Positions 35,462 to 44,414 of a DNA stretch of 64,000 nt are shown here, piece after piece. Position 1 is the first letter of the stretch. Each line of letters opens with the position of its first letter. The stretch covers positions 62,001 through 126,000 of the forward strand of contig ASRH01000003.1 in NCBI GenBank assembly GCA_000565255.1, read 5' to 3'. A program made the position numbers and the translations under genes. The stretch comes from Candidatus Aramenus sulfurataquae (GTDB lineage Archaea; Thermoproteota; Thermoprotei_A; Sulfolobales; Sulfolobaceae). The notes beneath the pieces are model-generated. The model was not told where the DNA came from and did no database searches. It worked only from the letters and a program-made list of their open reading frames with translations.

Positions 35462-35991
35462 GACTTTACGGAGTAGGCGTAGGTCCAGGGGATCCTGAGC
35501 TCATAACTCTGAAGGCTCTAAAGGTAATAAAGGACTCGGACGTGGTTGTAGTACCATATACGTCCAGCATGCTCACCTATAACGCAATTAAGGACTACTT
35601 GAAGGACAAGGAAGTGATTCGCTTCAACTTGCCAATAAGGAGGAATAGGGAGGACTATAAAAAGCTGTCAGATCAGATCTCAAGTTACGATAAAGTAGCC
35701 TACGTAACCTTAGGTGACCCGGCCTTCTACAGCTCTTTTTATAGGCTGGCCGAGTTCTTGGAACCCTACGAGGTTGTCCCCGGGGTTACGTCTTTCTCGT
35801 GGTGTTCCGCTTTCCACAAGATCCCCATAGTTCTAGGGAGAGAAAACGTGTTAATATCTACAGAGTACCCTCCAACGCGCGTAGACAAGGTAATCGTAAT
35901 GAAAAGGGAAGAGAAAATGGGAACTTACTGTGGAAACAGCTACTTTACCGTGTCTATACTTAAAAAACAGCTCAGAGTTCTAGAGCGCTGA
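35458..35991 (+). CDS. cbiL: Cobalt-factor II C20-methyltransferase CbiL-like, short
   Basis: A tetrapyrrole methylase with GVGVGPGDPELITLKAL, VVVVPYTSSM, the characteristic LGDPAFYSSFYRLAEFL and VVPGVTSFSWCSAFHKIP. These place it with CbiL/CobI. At 177 residues it is ~40-50 shorter than usual; the C-terminal beta-strand region after VDKVIVMKREE is abbreviated. No frameshift is evident in the following DNA, so this may be the lineage's normal length or a truncated copy. It overlaps cbiF by 4 nt (ATGA) and shares a 49-bp exact repeat with it. Confidence 0.8.
   Translation: MRLYGVGVGPGDPELITLKALKVIKDSDVVVVPYTSSMLTYNAIKDYLKDKEVIRFNLPIRRNREDYKKLSDQISSYDKVAYVTLGDPAFYSSFYRLAEFLEPYEVVPGVTSFSWCSAFHKIPIVLGRENVLISTEYPPTRVDKVIVMKREEKMGTYCGNSYFTVSILKKQLRVLER
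35482..35530 (+). repeat. 49-bp exact repeat, copy in cbiL
   Basis: Partner of 34745-34793; differs in the first base on either side of the block. Confidence 0.95.
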
Positions 35992-36025
35992 GCACTATGT
36001 AGTCTTCTAGATCCATGTATTCTAT

Positions 36026-36038
36026 CATGTGGTACATG
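36026..36038. terminator. Inverted repeat between convergent genes
   Basis: CATGT-GGT-ACATG (5-bp arms) lies in the gap between cbiL (+) and the rhodanese gene (-); a T/A-rich stretch follows. A weak two-way transcription end is the simplest reading. Confidence 0.3.
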
Positions 36039-36105
36039 TATATCATAAGTACAATTTGTAGTTATGCTTTAAAAATAATTGCATGTTGGGCCTATAGACA
36101 GATGT

Positions 36106-36510
36106 CTATTGGTTTATCTCCTTTTCTAGCCACTCCTGCCACTTGAGGCCGTTTTCGTCCGTTCCGCTCTCCACTTCGTATCCCATGCTCATCCAGGCCA
36201 TCATGCCCCCAGGCACGTATATTGCCTTCCTCTTATACACGTGTGGCATACCGTAGGTGGCAAACCTAGCCCTGTTACCGTGTTCGCAGACCACTGCAAC
36301 GTCCTTTTCTGGAAAGTACTTGGCTAATACCTCTAGGTAGTCCAAGGGTACAAGGAGAGCCCCAGGTATGTGGTGGTCTTCATATTCTTGTGGCGTCCTA
36401 ACGTCTAGGATCAAGATATCGCCTCTTTTCCATAGCTTTCTGACAACTGATGCAGGTAAGTCTATTATGTGTCTGTAGAACGGAGAGCTATACTCCTCTA
36501 TGACTTGCAT
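36106..36510 (-). CDS. Rhodanese-like single-domain protein
   Basis: 134 residues: LILDVRTPQEYEDHHIPGALLVP, then the active-site loop CEHGNRA with the catalytic cysteine and the terminal GGMMAWMSMGYEVE. Single-domain rhodaneses transfer sulfane sulfur, for example from thiosulfate, to acceptors, and this is relevant in sulfur-metabolising Sulfolobales. Cytoplasmic; no partner genes nearby. Confidence 0.92.
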   Translation of the reverse strand: MQVIEEYSSPFYRHIIDLPASVVRKLWKRGDILILDVRTPQEYEDHHIPGALLVPLDYLEVLAKYFPEKDVAVVCEHGNRARFATYGMPHVYKRKAIYVPGGMMAWMSMGYEVESGTDENGLKWQEWLEKEINQ

Positions 36511-36619
36511 ATGTGTAATTGCATTAACAGAGTTAAAAGATCTTCTAGAAAAACTCGTATAAACTTTATTATATTGAAAAAATATAAGAAATTTAAAACA
36601 ACAAAATCTAAAACTAGGG

Positions 36620-38812
36620 TTAAAGATCCCATGGCAAGGTCGGCAACTTGGTAAGCCTCTTGCCTACCGCCTTTTCCATGGCCCTCAGCACCGATGGAGG
36701 TGTGCCTATGGTGGCCCCCTCTCCAATGCCCTTAGCTGGTAGCGGAGCGTCTGACTTGCCCTTCTCCATGTACTCCCACTTTATGTTGAACGCCTCAACT
36801 GCTGTTGGTATCATGTAGTCCCCAAATGTACCAGTTAGCAGGTTTCCTTCCTTGTCGTGGATTACTTCTTCGAGTACTGTCTCGCCAAACCCCTGGATCA
36901 CTCCCCCCATTACTTGACCCTCTGCCAGCATTGGGTTCACCACTAGTCCTATGTCGTCTATTGCGTAGTAATCTAGGACCTTTACGAAGCCCGTGTCGTC
37001 TACCTCTACTAAGGCCACGTGGCTTCCATATGGATACGTTAAGTTGTCCAGCCCAAAGTACGCCGTCCCCTCAAGCCCGGGCTCTTCCTTATACCTCCAA
37101 ACACCTCCTAGAACTGACATGCTTTTTGCTGCTATTTCCTTTAGCGTCATGGACTTACCCGTCTTAGGGTTGACGACCTTGCCGTCCTTGTACTCCAGCT
37201 CTTGTGGGTCGCTCTTAAGGAACTGGGCTGCTAGCCTTATTGCCTTTTCTTTCACTTTCCTTGACGCCAGTAGAGCAGCGTTTCCTGCTAGCGTTAGGCT
37301 CCTGCTACCGTAAGTTCCGTAGCCCTCGCCTATGGTACTCGTGTCTCCCCATATCACGTCAACGTTATCTATGTCCACTCCTAGCTCGTCCGCTACTATC
37401 TGGGCAATCCCTGTAGCCGTACCTTGACCGTGAGGTGCAGCCCCAATTATTACTAGAACTCTTCCGTCTCCCCTTACCCTCACAGATGCGCTCTCCCATG
37501 GTCCGAAGTTGTTCATCTCTAGGTAGAAGGAGAAGCCCACTCCCACTTTCCTTCCTTCGCTCCTCAACTTCTCTGCCTTTCTCTCCATTTCCCTGTAGAC
37601 TTGTTCTGCCTTGTTCAAGAGGGACGCGTAATCTCCATTATCGTACTTAACTCCAAAGGGATTGACGTAAGGAGTGCTCTTAATTAAGTTCTTTTTCCTT
37701 AGCTCTATCTCGTCCATCTTTAGCTCGTCCGCGAGTATGGACATAATCCTCTCTATGACGAAAGTGGCCTCAGGCCTTCCTGCTCCCCTATACTGGTCAA
37801 GGGGAGTCTTGTTAGTGTAGACGCCGTAGACCTCTACCTTAATGTCCCTAATGGAGTAAGGACCAGGGAGCATCTGCGCGGCTATGTCAGCCAAGTAGGT
37901 ACCATGAGAAGCTGCCCCTAGGTCTATTATCAAGTCATCAATAATGCCTGTTAAAGTTCCGTCTCTCTTAGCACCTACCTTCACCTTGTGTATTTGCCCT
38001 CTTGCATGGTAGGTCTGTCTAATGTCCTCACTCCTTGTAGCTATCCACTTCACCGGTCTTTCGTAAAGCAAGCTGGCGTAGACAGTTATGTAGTCTTCTG
38101 GATAGGGGAAGAGCTTAGAGCCAAATGCACCACCAACATCTGGCTGTATAACCCTAATGTCCTTTACCTTGTCAGCAAAGGCGTTTAACAAGTACCTCCT
38201 CATGTAGTGAGGAGACTGAGTTGACGAGTAAACGGTCAAGAAGCCCTGTTGGTATACTGAGATGACTCCTCTTGGTTCCATGGCCGCCGGGTAAACTCTG
38301 CTTATGACAAGCTTCTCCTCAAAGGAGACGTCAGCTTCTGAAATTGCCTTTTCCGGGTTTCCAGAAGAATATGTCTTCCTGTATGCAACGTTACCTTTTC
38401 CTTCCACTGCTTTTACGTCGTCCTTAAGTGCCTCTTCAGGGTCGGTCACAGCGGGTAGACTATCGTAGTCTATTTGTACTAGCTCTGCCGCGTCGTAAGC
38501 AGTGTACTTGTCCTTTGCCACAACTGCGGCTACAGGCTGTCCCACATATAGTAGTTCAGTCTTAGCCATGGGGAAGTTGCTGGGCCTGTTTTCTACCCTC
38601 AAGTTGAGGCCTGTAATTACGCCTACAACCCCGCTTAACTTAAGGGCGTCAGAGAAGTCTACCTTCTTTAGTGTGGCGTGGGCTACAGGGCTCCTAACTA
38701 TGGCGAGGTATAAGGTCCCGGGAAATTCTATGTCGTCTACGTATCTACCTTGCCCGGTTATGAGCTTTGGGTCCTCCTTCCTTTTGATCCTCTTCCCTAT
38801 GTACCTCGACAT
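36620..38812 (-). CDS. Orphan large subunit of a molybdenum hydroxylase (aldehyde oxidoreductase type)
   Basis: 730 residues of the xanthine-dehydrogenase/CO-dehydrogenase large-subunit family: GKRIKRKEDPKLITGQGRYVDD at the start, RSPVAHATLKKVD, QPDVGGAFGSKL, DQYRGAGRPEATFV, GAAPHGQGTATGIAQI and the catalytic Glu in KGIGEGATIGTPPSV. The CO-dehydrogenase active-loop signature (VAYRCSFR) is absent, so it oxidises an aldehyde or N-heterocycle, perhaps glyceraldehyde, rather than CO. No medium (FAD) or small (2Fe-2S) subunit genes lie in the window. ATG at 38812. Confidence 0.88.
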   Translation of the reverse strand: MSRYIGKRIKRKEDPKLITGQGRYVDDIEFPGTLYLAIVRSPVAHATLKKVDFSDALKLSGVVGVITGLNLRVENRPSNFPMAKTELLYVGQPVAAVVAKDKYTAYDAAELVQIDYDSLPAVTDPEEALKDDVKAVEGKGNVAYRKTYSSGNPEKAISEADVSFEEKLVISRVYPAAMEPRGVISVYQQGFLTVYSSTQSPHYMRRYLLNAFADKVKDIRVIQPDVGGAFGSKLFPYPEDYITVYASLLYERPVKWIATRSEDIRQTYHARGQIHKVKVGAKRDGTLTGIIDDLIIDLGAASHGTYLADIAAQMLPGPYSIRDIKVEVYGVYTNKTPLDQYRGAGRPEATFVIERIMSILADELKMDEIELRKKNLIKSTPYVNPFGVKYDNGDYASLLNKAEQVYREMERKAEKLRSEGRKVGVGFSFYLEMNNFGPWESASVRVRGDGRVLVIIGAAPHGQGTATGIAQIVADELGVDIDNVDVIWGDTSTIGEGYGTYGSRSLTLAGNAALLASRKVKEKAIRLAAQFLKSDPQELEYKDGKVVNPKTGKSMTLKEIAAKSMSVLGGVWRYKEEPGLEGTAYFGLDNLTYPYGSHVALVEVDDTGFVKVLDYYAIDDIGLVVNPMLAEGQVMGGVIQGFGETVLEEVIHDKEGNLLTGTFGDYMIPTAVEAFNIKWEYMEKGKSDAPLPAKGIGEGATIGTPPSVLRAMEKAVGKRLTKLPTLPWDL

Positions 38813-38844
38813 ATGGCTAAATAAGCAGAGGGACTTAAATTTGT

Positions 38845-39222
38845 TTACAAGAAGCTAAGGATATCTTCCTTTCCCGTGATCTCCTTTCTCCCTCTGAACC
38901 CCTCTTCTGCGTAGTGCCAGTACCTTATGTCGTCCTCGTCCACTTTCCAGCACAAGTACGCTGGCCTCCCATTTATTACTGCAGGGAAATCCACTAGTCC
39001 AATATCCGGGTCCCTGAGTATAATGCCTTTTCCGGTTATCTCCCTGACGATCTTGTCGATGTTAGCTACGTATTTCTCCAGTTCTTCTTTGTTTCCATTA
39101 ACTAACACTATCTCCGTGGAGTACCTTAATTGCTTTAAGGCTTGTAGTTCCCTCTTGAGCCACGGTAGGAGCTTTCTCGCCGATTCTAGGTCGAAATATA
39201 TGTACTCGCTGTCCTCGCTCAT
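38845..39222 (-). CDS. DUF2203-family protein
   Basis: 125 residues of the DUF2203 type: IYFDLESARKLLPWLKREL at the N-terminus, a coiled helix, and the characteristic C-terminal GIILRDPDIGLVDFPAVING followed by YLCWKVDEDDIRYWH. Function unknown. It lies 32 nt upstream of the hydroxylase large-subunit gene on the same strand and is probably co-transcribed. Confidence 0.85.
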   Translation of the reverse strand: MSEDSEYIYFDLESARKLLPWLKRELQALKQLRYSTEIVLVNGNKEELEKYVANIDKIVREITGKGIILRDPDIGLVDFPAVINGRPAYLCWKVDEDDIRYWHYAEEGFRGRKEITGKEDILSFL

Positions 39223-39294
39223 AATAGTATCTTTTCGTTTACTCCCTTAAATATTTAGACAATAAGGATTATTGATAAGGTATATTAAAAAGAG

Positions 39295-39987
39295 TCAAAT
39301 TCCCAGTCCTATTCCTCCCTGTTGCCCCGAAGGAAGGAAGGGAATAAGGGCGCTTGCTAACTGCTCTGCAGTTAGGGTATGTATCCATACTCTCCCTGGC
39401 CCGGAGATCGTGACGAAGAATAAGCCCTCACCGCCAAATAACATTGTTTTAAGTCCTCCTACTAATTGGACGGAATAGTTCATCCCTTCCTCAAACGCTA
39501 GCAAGTGGGAAGCTTCCACTTGTATTGTCTCACCAGGAGCTAGGTCTTTCACGATTAGTCCTCCGTAGGCTTGAAGGAACACGTTCCCTACACCTCTAAA
39601 TTTTGCCATGAAAATGCCTTCCCCTCCCAGTATACCTGCCGAGAGTCTACTCATAGTTGCTTCGTACTCCACGGACGTCTCTGCCCCAAGGAAGGAGTGG
39701 GACTCCGCAAGTATTCCCCTTCCCTGTAACTGTACGGGGAATATCTTTCCTGGGAAAGCCCCTGAAAGGACTACTTCTCCTGGCCCATAGAACTCCGTTA
39801 CAAAGAAAGATCCCCCAGTGAGAGCCCTCTTTATGCCGGATAAAAACCCTCCTCTTAGCTTCGTCTGTAGCCTAACAGAATCAGACTTCATCACCATGTG
39901 TCCTGCGTCAGCGTAAAAACCCTCGCCCGGAGCAAGCATAACTTTCAAATACTGGAGGTCATCTCCTAAAATTTGATATTGCGGCAT
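39295..39987 (-). CDS. TIGR00266/AIM24-family protein
   Basis: 230 residues of the AIM24/TRAP-like beta-barrel family: YLKVMLAPGEGFYADAGHMV, GGSFFVTEFYGPGEVVLSG, MAKFRGVGNVFLQAYGG and LFFVTISGPGRVWIHTLT form the expected pseudo-repeats. C-terminal Gly/Pro-rich tail QQGGIGLG. Biochemical role unknown across the family. ATG 39987; its TATA box (CTTTTTATGCC on the minus strand) lies inside the region carrying sRNA candidate B on the other strand. Confidence 0.88.
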   Translation of the reverse strand: MPQYQILGDDLQYLKVMLAPGEGFYADAGHMVMKSDSVRLQTKLRGGFLSGIKRALTGGSFFVTEFYGPGEVVLSGAFPGKIFPVQLQGRGILAESHSFLGAETSVEYEATMSRLSAGILGGEGIFMAKFRGVGNVFLQAYGGLIVKDLAPGETIQVEASHLLAFEEGMNYSVQLVGGLKTMLFGGEGLFFVTISGPGRVWIHTLTAEQLASALIPFLPSGQQGGIGLGI

Positions 39988-40011
39988 ATAATTACATTAG
40001 TTATTGGCATA

Positions 40012-40066
40012 AAAAGATGATGTGCCTTACAAGGGCTGAAGGGTGAAGAAAAGCTCCTGCTGATCC
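40012..40066 (+). ncRNA. Box C/D guide sRNA (candidate B)
   Basis: Box C ATGATGT 40017-40023; 12-nt guide GCCTTACAAGGG; box D' CTGA 40036-40039; 3-nt spacer; box C' GTGAAGA 40043-40049; 10-nt guide AAAGCTCCTG; box D CTGA 40060-40063. C and C' each differ by one base from RTGATGA. An ATATAATTAC box at 39985-39994 lies ~26 nt upstream. It lies antisense between two minus-strand genes. Confidence 0.68.
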
Positions 40067-42025
40067 CTACCTAGTCTTAAACAAGCTCGTGACGTCGAAG
40101 ATGTAGAGATTATTGTATGGACAAGCCTCCACGCAATCCCCACACCCTACACAACTAATCCTATTAGTGTACCCCTTGCTCAGGACGTCCTCCCTTATCT
40201 CTATCTTCTGAGGGCATGCTTTCTCGCACGATAAACTTTGGCATTCCTTGCAGGCGTTGACGTCTTTTGCCTTTACCTTAAACAGGACTTTATTAAAGAT
40301 CCCGGTAAACGTCCCGAAACCACACCAACCCTGCCTAGAGCACGAGTAAGCTCCAAATACTGGCGTTAGGAAGAACATAAACCACCATACGTAGTTTAAG
40401 GTGAACATGCCGAACAGATCCAAGGGGTTTACGCTTAGCATACCTATCTTAGGAGGCTTAGCGATCCCTACCTCGATTAGCACCCAATAAGCCATGGCAA
40501 GGATCATTAGCGAGAATGGAGCCCACCTAAAGTAGTTCCAGAACTTGTGGTCTTTCTTAGGCTTAAACTGGTCGTAGAACACGTTAGTCCACATGTGGGC
40601 AGACATGCACGCGAGGTTGCAGTAAGCCCTCTTCCCAAACAGGGAAGTGAATAAGATCACCACTGCTAGAGATATTGCGAAGGGGACTAACGTCACCGGG
40701 AATATCATTCCGCTCATCCCAAACACGTAGAAACTTGTGTAGTACGGGATAAGCCAGACGAAGAGTGGTATTCCAGCTATGATGCCCAACGTCCACGACT
40801 TAAGGCTCCTGTTCTTAAGGCTTTTGTACCTTTCGTATACAAGATAGGACATCTCAGCCCCCATCATTACGACGTAAAAGGGAGCCATGGTTGTCGTCAT
40901 AATTAACATGTAAGAGCCCCAGAAGTAGGCGAAGAGCAAGTTATGGGAGGAGGCAAGTGCATTATTGAATGCCATCACTGTCATAGAGTATGGGTTCATT
41001 GGGAAAATCCACCAGAATGGGTTGGAGAATGGACTTCTCATCATCATGTGTCCCTGCATCATTTGCCCATGCATACTCATCATGTGTCCCTGCATCGACA
41101 TCGACATAGAGGGATGGAAAATCGCGTTGGTAACGTTAAAGCCCAAAACGCTCTCCCCAAATCCCATTGCTAGCTCAGCCAAGTTGGCTAAGGTCATAAA
41201 GGCTATTGGGTACTTGAGTCCAGTTACCCTCCTGTCCGAGAACTTGTATAAGGTCAAGATAAAGTACCAGAACATTGAAACAACCATGGCTATGCTAATG
41301 AGAGTGAGGTCATTGTTAACTGAGAACGCTGACAGTCCCAACATCATGAGGAAATCGAAGCCTGAAAGCGATATTGCCAATAGCTGGGCATTGAAAGAGG
41401 CTTTCCTAATCTGGATTAGGTAAAGCATTACGATATTCACTATCATGAACACCGATGATATTATAGACCCTATCAGCTGAGCCTCCATCCTAAGGGTGTA
41501 GAAAACGTTAGGCATAAAGGCCATGGACGAGGCAAACGTGAACATGCTAAATTCTATAATGTTTCTAGGTTTCGAAAGTAAGAGGAAAAATACGGCGTCT
41601 GCCAACATCATTGCACCAAATGCTGGATTGCTCACTGAGGCTATGAGGAAGCTATCTCTAGGCCCAAAGGCGAGAGAGTAAGCGTAACCCATGGACAACT
41701 CGTCTACTAACACGGTAAGGGCTAGCGTTATAGAAGACGCCCTGTCCTCCCTCCACGCTACCACCTTGTCCTTCCCTACGACGGAGAGTAGGATAGGTAT
41801 AGATGCTACCATTAAGGAGATTGGCTCCACCATTAACGAGCCGTGGAGGAACAGCACGTAAGCTATATCTGAGGCCTCCACCGCCATGTACAAGAGTAAG
41901 GAGGACAGGAAAAAGACTACCTTTCTATTAACAACTCCTTTACGTAAAACGTAAAACAGGATCACGAAGTTACCTATCATGTCGCCAGCTATGTAGAGTA
42001 AAATTGCAGTATGGAGGATATCCAT
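40067..42025 (-). CDS. Polytopic membrane Fe-S protein with Met/His-rich loop
   Basis: 652 residues. About 14 hydrophobic spans; residues ~304-332 form a loop with repeated M/H motifs ([16 protein letters not shown], then QGHMMM), as in copper-binding proteins. The second half resembles NapH/polyferredoxin-type proteins: [19 protein letters not shown], then two 4Fe-4S motifs at the C-terminus ([26 protein letters not shown]). It probably passes electrons across or along the membrane, possibly linked to copper. No partner gene is adjacent. The name of the complex is unknown to me. Confidence 0.78.
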   Translation of the reverse strand: MDILHTAILLYIAGDMIGNFVILFYVLRKGVVNRKVVFFLSSLLLYMAVEASDIAYVLFLHGSLMVEPISLMVASIPILLSVVGKDKVVAWREDRASSITLALTVLVDELSMGYAYSLAFGPRDSFLIASVSNPAFGAMMLADAVFFLLLSKPRNIIEFSMFTFASSMAFMPNVFYTLRMEAQLIGSIISSVFMIVNIVMLYLIQIRKASFNAQLLAISLSGFDFLMMLGLSAFSVNNDLTLISIAMVVSMFWYFILTLYKFSDRRVTGLKYPIAFMTLANLAELAMGFGESVLGFNVTNAIFHPSMSMSMQGHMMSMHGQMMQGHMMMRSPFSNPFWWIFPMNPYSMTVMAFNNALASSHNLLFAYFWGSYMLIMTTTMAPFYVVMMGAEMSYLVYERYKSLKNRSLKSWTLGIIAGIPLFVWLIPYYTSFYVFGMSGMIFPVTLVPFAISLAVVILFTSLFGKRAYCNLACMSAHMWTNVFYDQFKPKKDHKFWNYFRWAPFSLMILAMAYWVLIEVGIAKPPKIGMLSVNPLDLFGMFTLNYVWWFMFFLTPVFGAYSCSRQGWCGFGTFTGIFNKVLFKVKAKDVNACKECQSLSCEKACPQKIEIREDVLSKGYTNRISCVGCGDCVEACPYNNLYIFDVTSLFKTR

Positions 42026-42162
42026 ATATAGGACTGCAAATTGGAGATATTTAAGTATATATTAATAGAGTATCATTATTCAAAAAGATCTCTACAATTT
42101 TTTAGTTAAATCGCGAAGGTCAATCAGCTGAGCTTTATAGTTCCTTGCCCAATTTGAGCTTA

Positions 42163-43527
42163 ATGAAAAAGATAGTGAGGGAAGTTTCCTCCATCATACG
42201 AAAGGCCAACAGCGGAGTTATCGTGTTGCCTGGGTTGAGCTTTGACGTTTGGTATCAATTGTTCAAAGAGCTAGACGAGGATTTCATTTTAGTAACGAGA
42301 GACCCCGAGCTGGAGTTGGCAAAGGGCTCGCTTAGAGTTTCCAGAGATTTTGTAGGAGGGAGCAAGAAATACGTGGTGGATTTGTCCTACCTGCTTGAGA
42401 TAGGTCACTTTAGGCTCCCAAGGAACGCGGCGTGTATTGTGGAGGCGCCTAGCAGGTCGCTTGTCCTCAGAAACAAACTACTTAGGGTTTACCATTCAGA
42501 GGACCTGATAAGGGAAAAGTATCTGCCTTCGTTTAAGGTAATAAGGTACTCCTCGAGTAGACGCTTGCCTCAGAGCAGGGCATTCAAGGAAAGGGTGGAG
42601 AAGGTAAAGGAAATTTACGAAAGGTTCAGCGGGTTCACCGTTGTGGCACCTAACTCCAAGGAAAGGGACATGCTTAGGGATTATGGAATTAAGGCAGTTA
42701 CGGATCTAAGGGAAGTAAAGGACAATAGGGTGATATTAAGCAGGGAAATAACTACCATGCCAGCTTACCTTTACTTGAGGAACAAGCTATGGGGAGGGGT
42801 TTTAGTGGACCTGACCAATACTACCATGCTATACGAGGAATGGGAGAAGGTAAGACTAGGGGAGCTCGGCTTTTACAAGTTAAGTCAGAGGGACTTTAAG
42901 GGATACGACACAGAGCAACTTAACTCCGTAAAGGGCTTCTCCCTAAAATTAGAAGAGGAGTTTAACGTAACGCCCAGACGTGACGTTACCAAGGTTAAGC
43001 TAATCGGTGGGAAGGTGCTTGCAGGGGGAAGAGAGCTAGGAGAACTGTACATAATGAAAAAGCGAGTTAACCTTAACGTGAAGTGCAAGGAAGAGACCCT
43101 CTATTCCTCTGCTCAACTTTCCTTAGGTTACTTCCTTTTCTCTCAGTCGTCAGGCAGGTGTAGCGTTTTTACGGCATGTATGGAGGTAGAAAAGAACAGG
43201 GACCTCTGCCTCAGAATGTCCTTTGAGGCGTTCTTGCTTTCAAGGGACTACGTGGAGGCGCTTAAAGAGATTGACCTCAAAAAGGCAGCAAGTTCGGTTG
43301 TGAGCATTAAAGTGGTAAAAGGAGCAACCAGGGGAAAAGAAACAGTAGAGGTAAAACTTCTCGATCTCTCTTACGTCTTTGAGCTATCGAGGGAGGACAT
43401 CTATATTAAGGTATTATGTGTCACTTGCAACAAGGGTCTAAGGGTGAGAATTAGGGGGGATATAGAGTCCACAAGGAGGGTACTAGTAGATGCCATCTAC
43501 GGGATCCTCAAGACTGAGGTACCCTAA
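42163..43527 (+). CDS. Hypothetical protein (454 aa)
   Basis: Not recognised. A soluble basic protein with a Rossmann-like first half (SGVIVLPGLSFDVWYQLF, YVVDLSYLLEIGH, FTVVAPNSKERDMLRDYGI) and a beta-rich second half. Four cysteines near the C-terminal third (CSVFTACMEVEKNRDLC; CVTCNKG) could bind metal. The frame opens at TTG 42145, but ATG 42163 is 26-30 nt from CTTTATAG and is preferred. It converges with the ATPase-like gene, overlapping by 20 nt. Confidence 0.65.
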   Translation: MKKIVREVSSIIRKANSGVIVLPGLSFDVWYQLFKELDEDFILVTRDPELELAKGSLRVSRDFVGGSKKYVVDLSYLLEIGHFRLPRNAACIVEAPSRSLVLRNKLLRVYHSEDLIREKYLPSFKVIRYSSSRRLPQSRAFKERVEKVKEIYERFSGFTVVAPNSKERDMLRDYGIKAVTDLREVKDNRVILSREITTMPAYLYLRNKLWGGVLVDLTNTTMLYEEWEKVRLGELGFYKLSQRDFKGYDTEQLNSVKGFSLKLEEEFNVTPRRDVTKVKLIGGKVLAGGRELGELYIMKKRVNLNVKCKEETLYSSAQLSLGYFLFSQSSGRCSVFTACMEVEKNRDLCLRMSFEAFLLSRDYVEALKEIDLKKAASSVVSIKVVKGATRGKETVEVKLLDLSYVFELSREDIYIKVLCVTCNKGLRVRIRGDIESTRRVLVDAIYGILKTEVP

Positions 43528-44362
43528 ACACCTTTCCCAGCGCGAAGTCTTCGTCGTTGGTTGATATGAGGAAAGTGGAGGGGTTGCCTAGGATTAACTC
43601 CTTTACCTTTTCCTTATTCTCCTTGCTCAAGTTTGCCTCAGGGTCTTCTATTACAAAGAAACCCTTAGAGCCCTCCAAGAGGAACTTCAGCGGGAATAGG
43701 CTGAGCGTCTCTGGGTCAGCGTTGTATACGAGACTCCCGTCGAGTACTAGACCCTCTGGACTAGTAGTTATCTTCCTCCCGTAGAGGTCGTAAACGCTTC
43801 CTTCCATTAACACTATAGAGTTTACGAACTCAGAGATAACCCCCAAAGTCTTAGGTATCCCAGGCGCTCCTTCGTTCCTCAAGATCAGAAACCTATTGAA
43901 CGCGGCGATTAGCCCTGACCTATTGCCGAGGACGACAAATGGCCTTACCTTCTCAATGGAATCAAAGTAAAAAGAGTCCACCTTGATCAGACCGGCGAGG
44001 GAGTTTTCCACGTTGGGCCTTTCCTTCAGCTCAACGTTAACTGAGAACTGCCTCTGGTTTAGGGCCACGTTCACAGCGAGTTTCTTAAATTCAACTCTTA
44101 TTGTGGCTTCAGGAAATGCTATTTTCTCTACCTCTATCTCCGAAGCAATAAGCCTAGACATCTCCCTTTCAAAGGAGTTCTTCCAGGAGTCTATGACATC
44201 GCCTTTAGGAGGACTGCCATACAATCTTGGAATGGAGTAAAGCGCCTTTAGCACGTAATATACCGCCCTTCCTATCTCGTACCTAGCAGTACCTCCCATA
44301 AGGGTTACGATCTTGTCCCTTATTTCGATCTTGTTTCCCTTGTAATAGACCGTTATTTCCAT
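43508..44362 (-). CDS. Degenerate AAA_21/SMC-like ATPase-domain protein
   Basis: About 284 residues. The C-terminal part FFVIEDPEANLSKENKEKV followed by STFLISTND is the Walker B/D-loop/H-loop region of AAA_21-type ABC ATPases. The expected Walker A at the N-terminus reads LMGGTARYEIGR, which lacks GK[S/T], and the long coiled-coil insert is missing. ATP hydrolysis is therefore doubtful. The frame runs up to 44416, but ATG 44362 fits a TATA box 26 nt upstream, and the extra residues would overlap the divergent gene. Confidence 0.65.
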   Translation of the reverse strand: MEITVYYKGNKIEIRDKIVTLMGGTARYEIGRAVYYVLKALYSIPRLYGSPPKGDVIDSWKNSFEREMSRLIASEIEVEKIAFPEATIRVEFKKLAVNVALNQRQFSVNVELKERPNVENSLAGLIKVDSFYFDSIEKVRPFVVLGNRSGLIAAFNRFLILRNEGAPGIPKTLGVISEFVNSIVLMEGSVYDLYGRKITTSPEGLVLDGSLVYNADPETLSLFPLKFLLEGSKGFFVIEDPEANLSKENKEKVKELILGNPSTFLISTNDEDFALGKVFRVPQS

Positions 44363-44414
44363 ACTTGATAGAAGGAGAAAGTAGATTTTTAAATTAAGTT
44401 TCAGTTTAAACTTC
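44363..44414. promoter_or_regulatory. Bidirectional promoter sharing one symmetric TATA box
   Basis: The box ATTTTTAAATTA (44385-44396) is centred ~26 nt from both the minus ATG (44362) and the plus ATG (44415). It is near-palindromic, so one TBP site could serve two leaderless transcripts. This also decides both starts. Confidence 0.65.

Noticed and set aside
36620-38812. Naming as carbon-monoxide dehydrogenase
   Set aside because: The CO-specific VAYRCSFR loop is absent; the RGAGRPEA loop fits aldehyde/xanthine-type enzymes.
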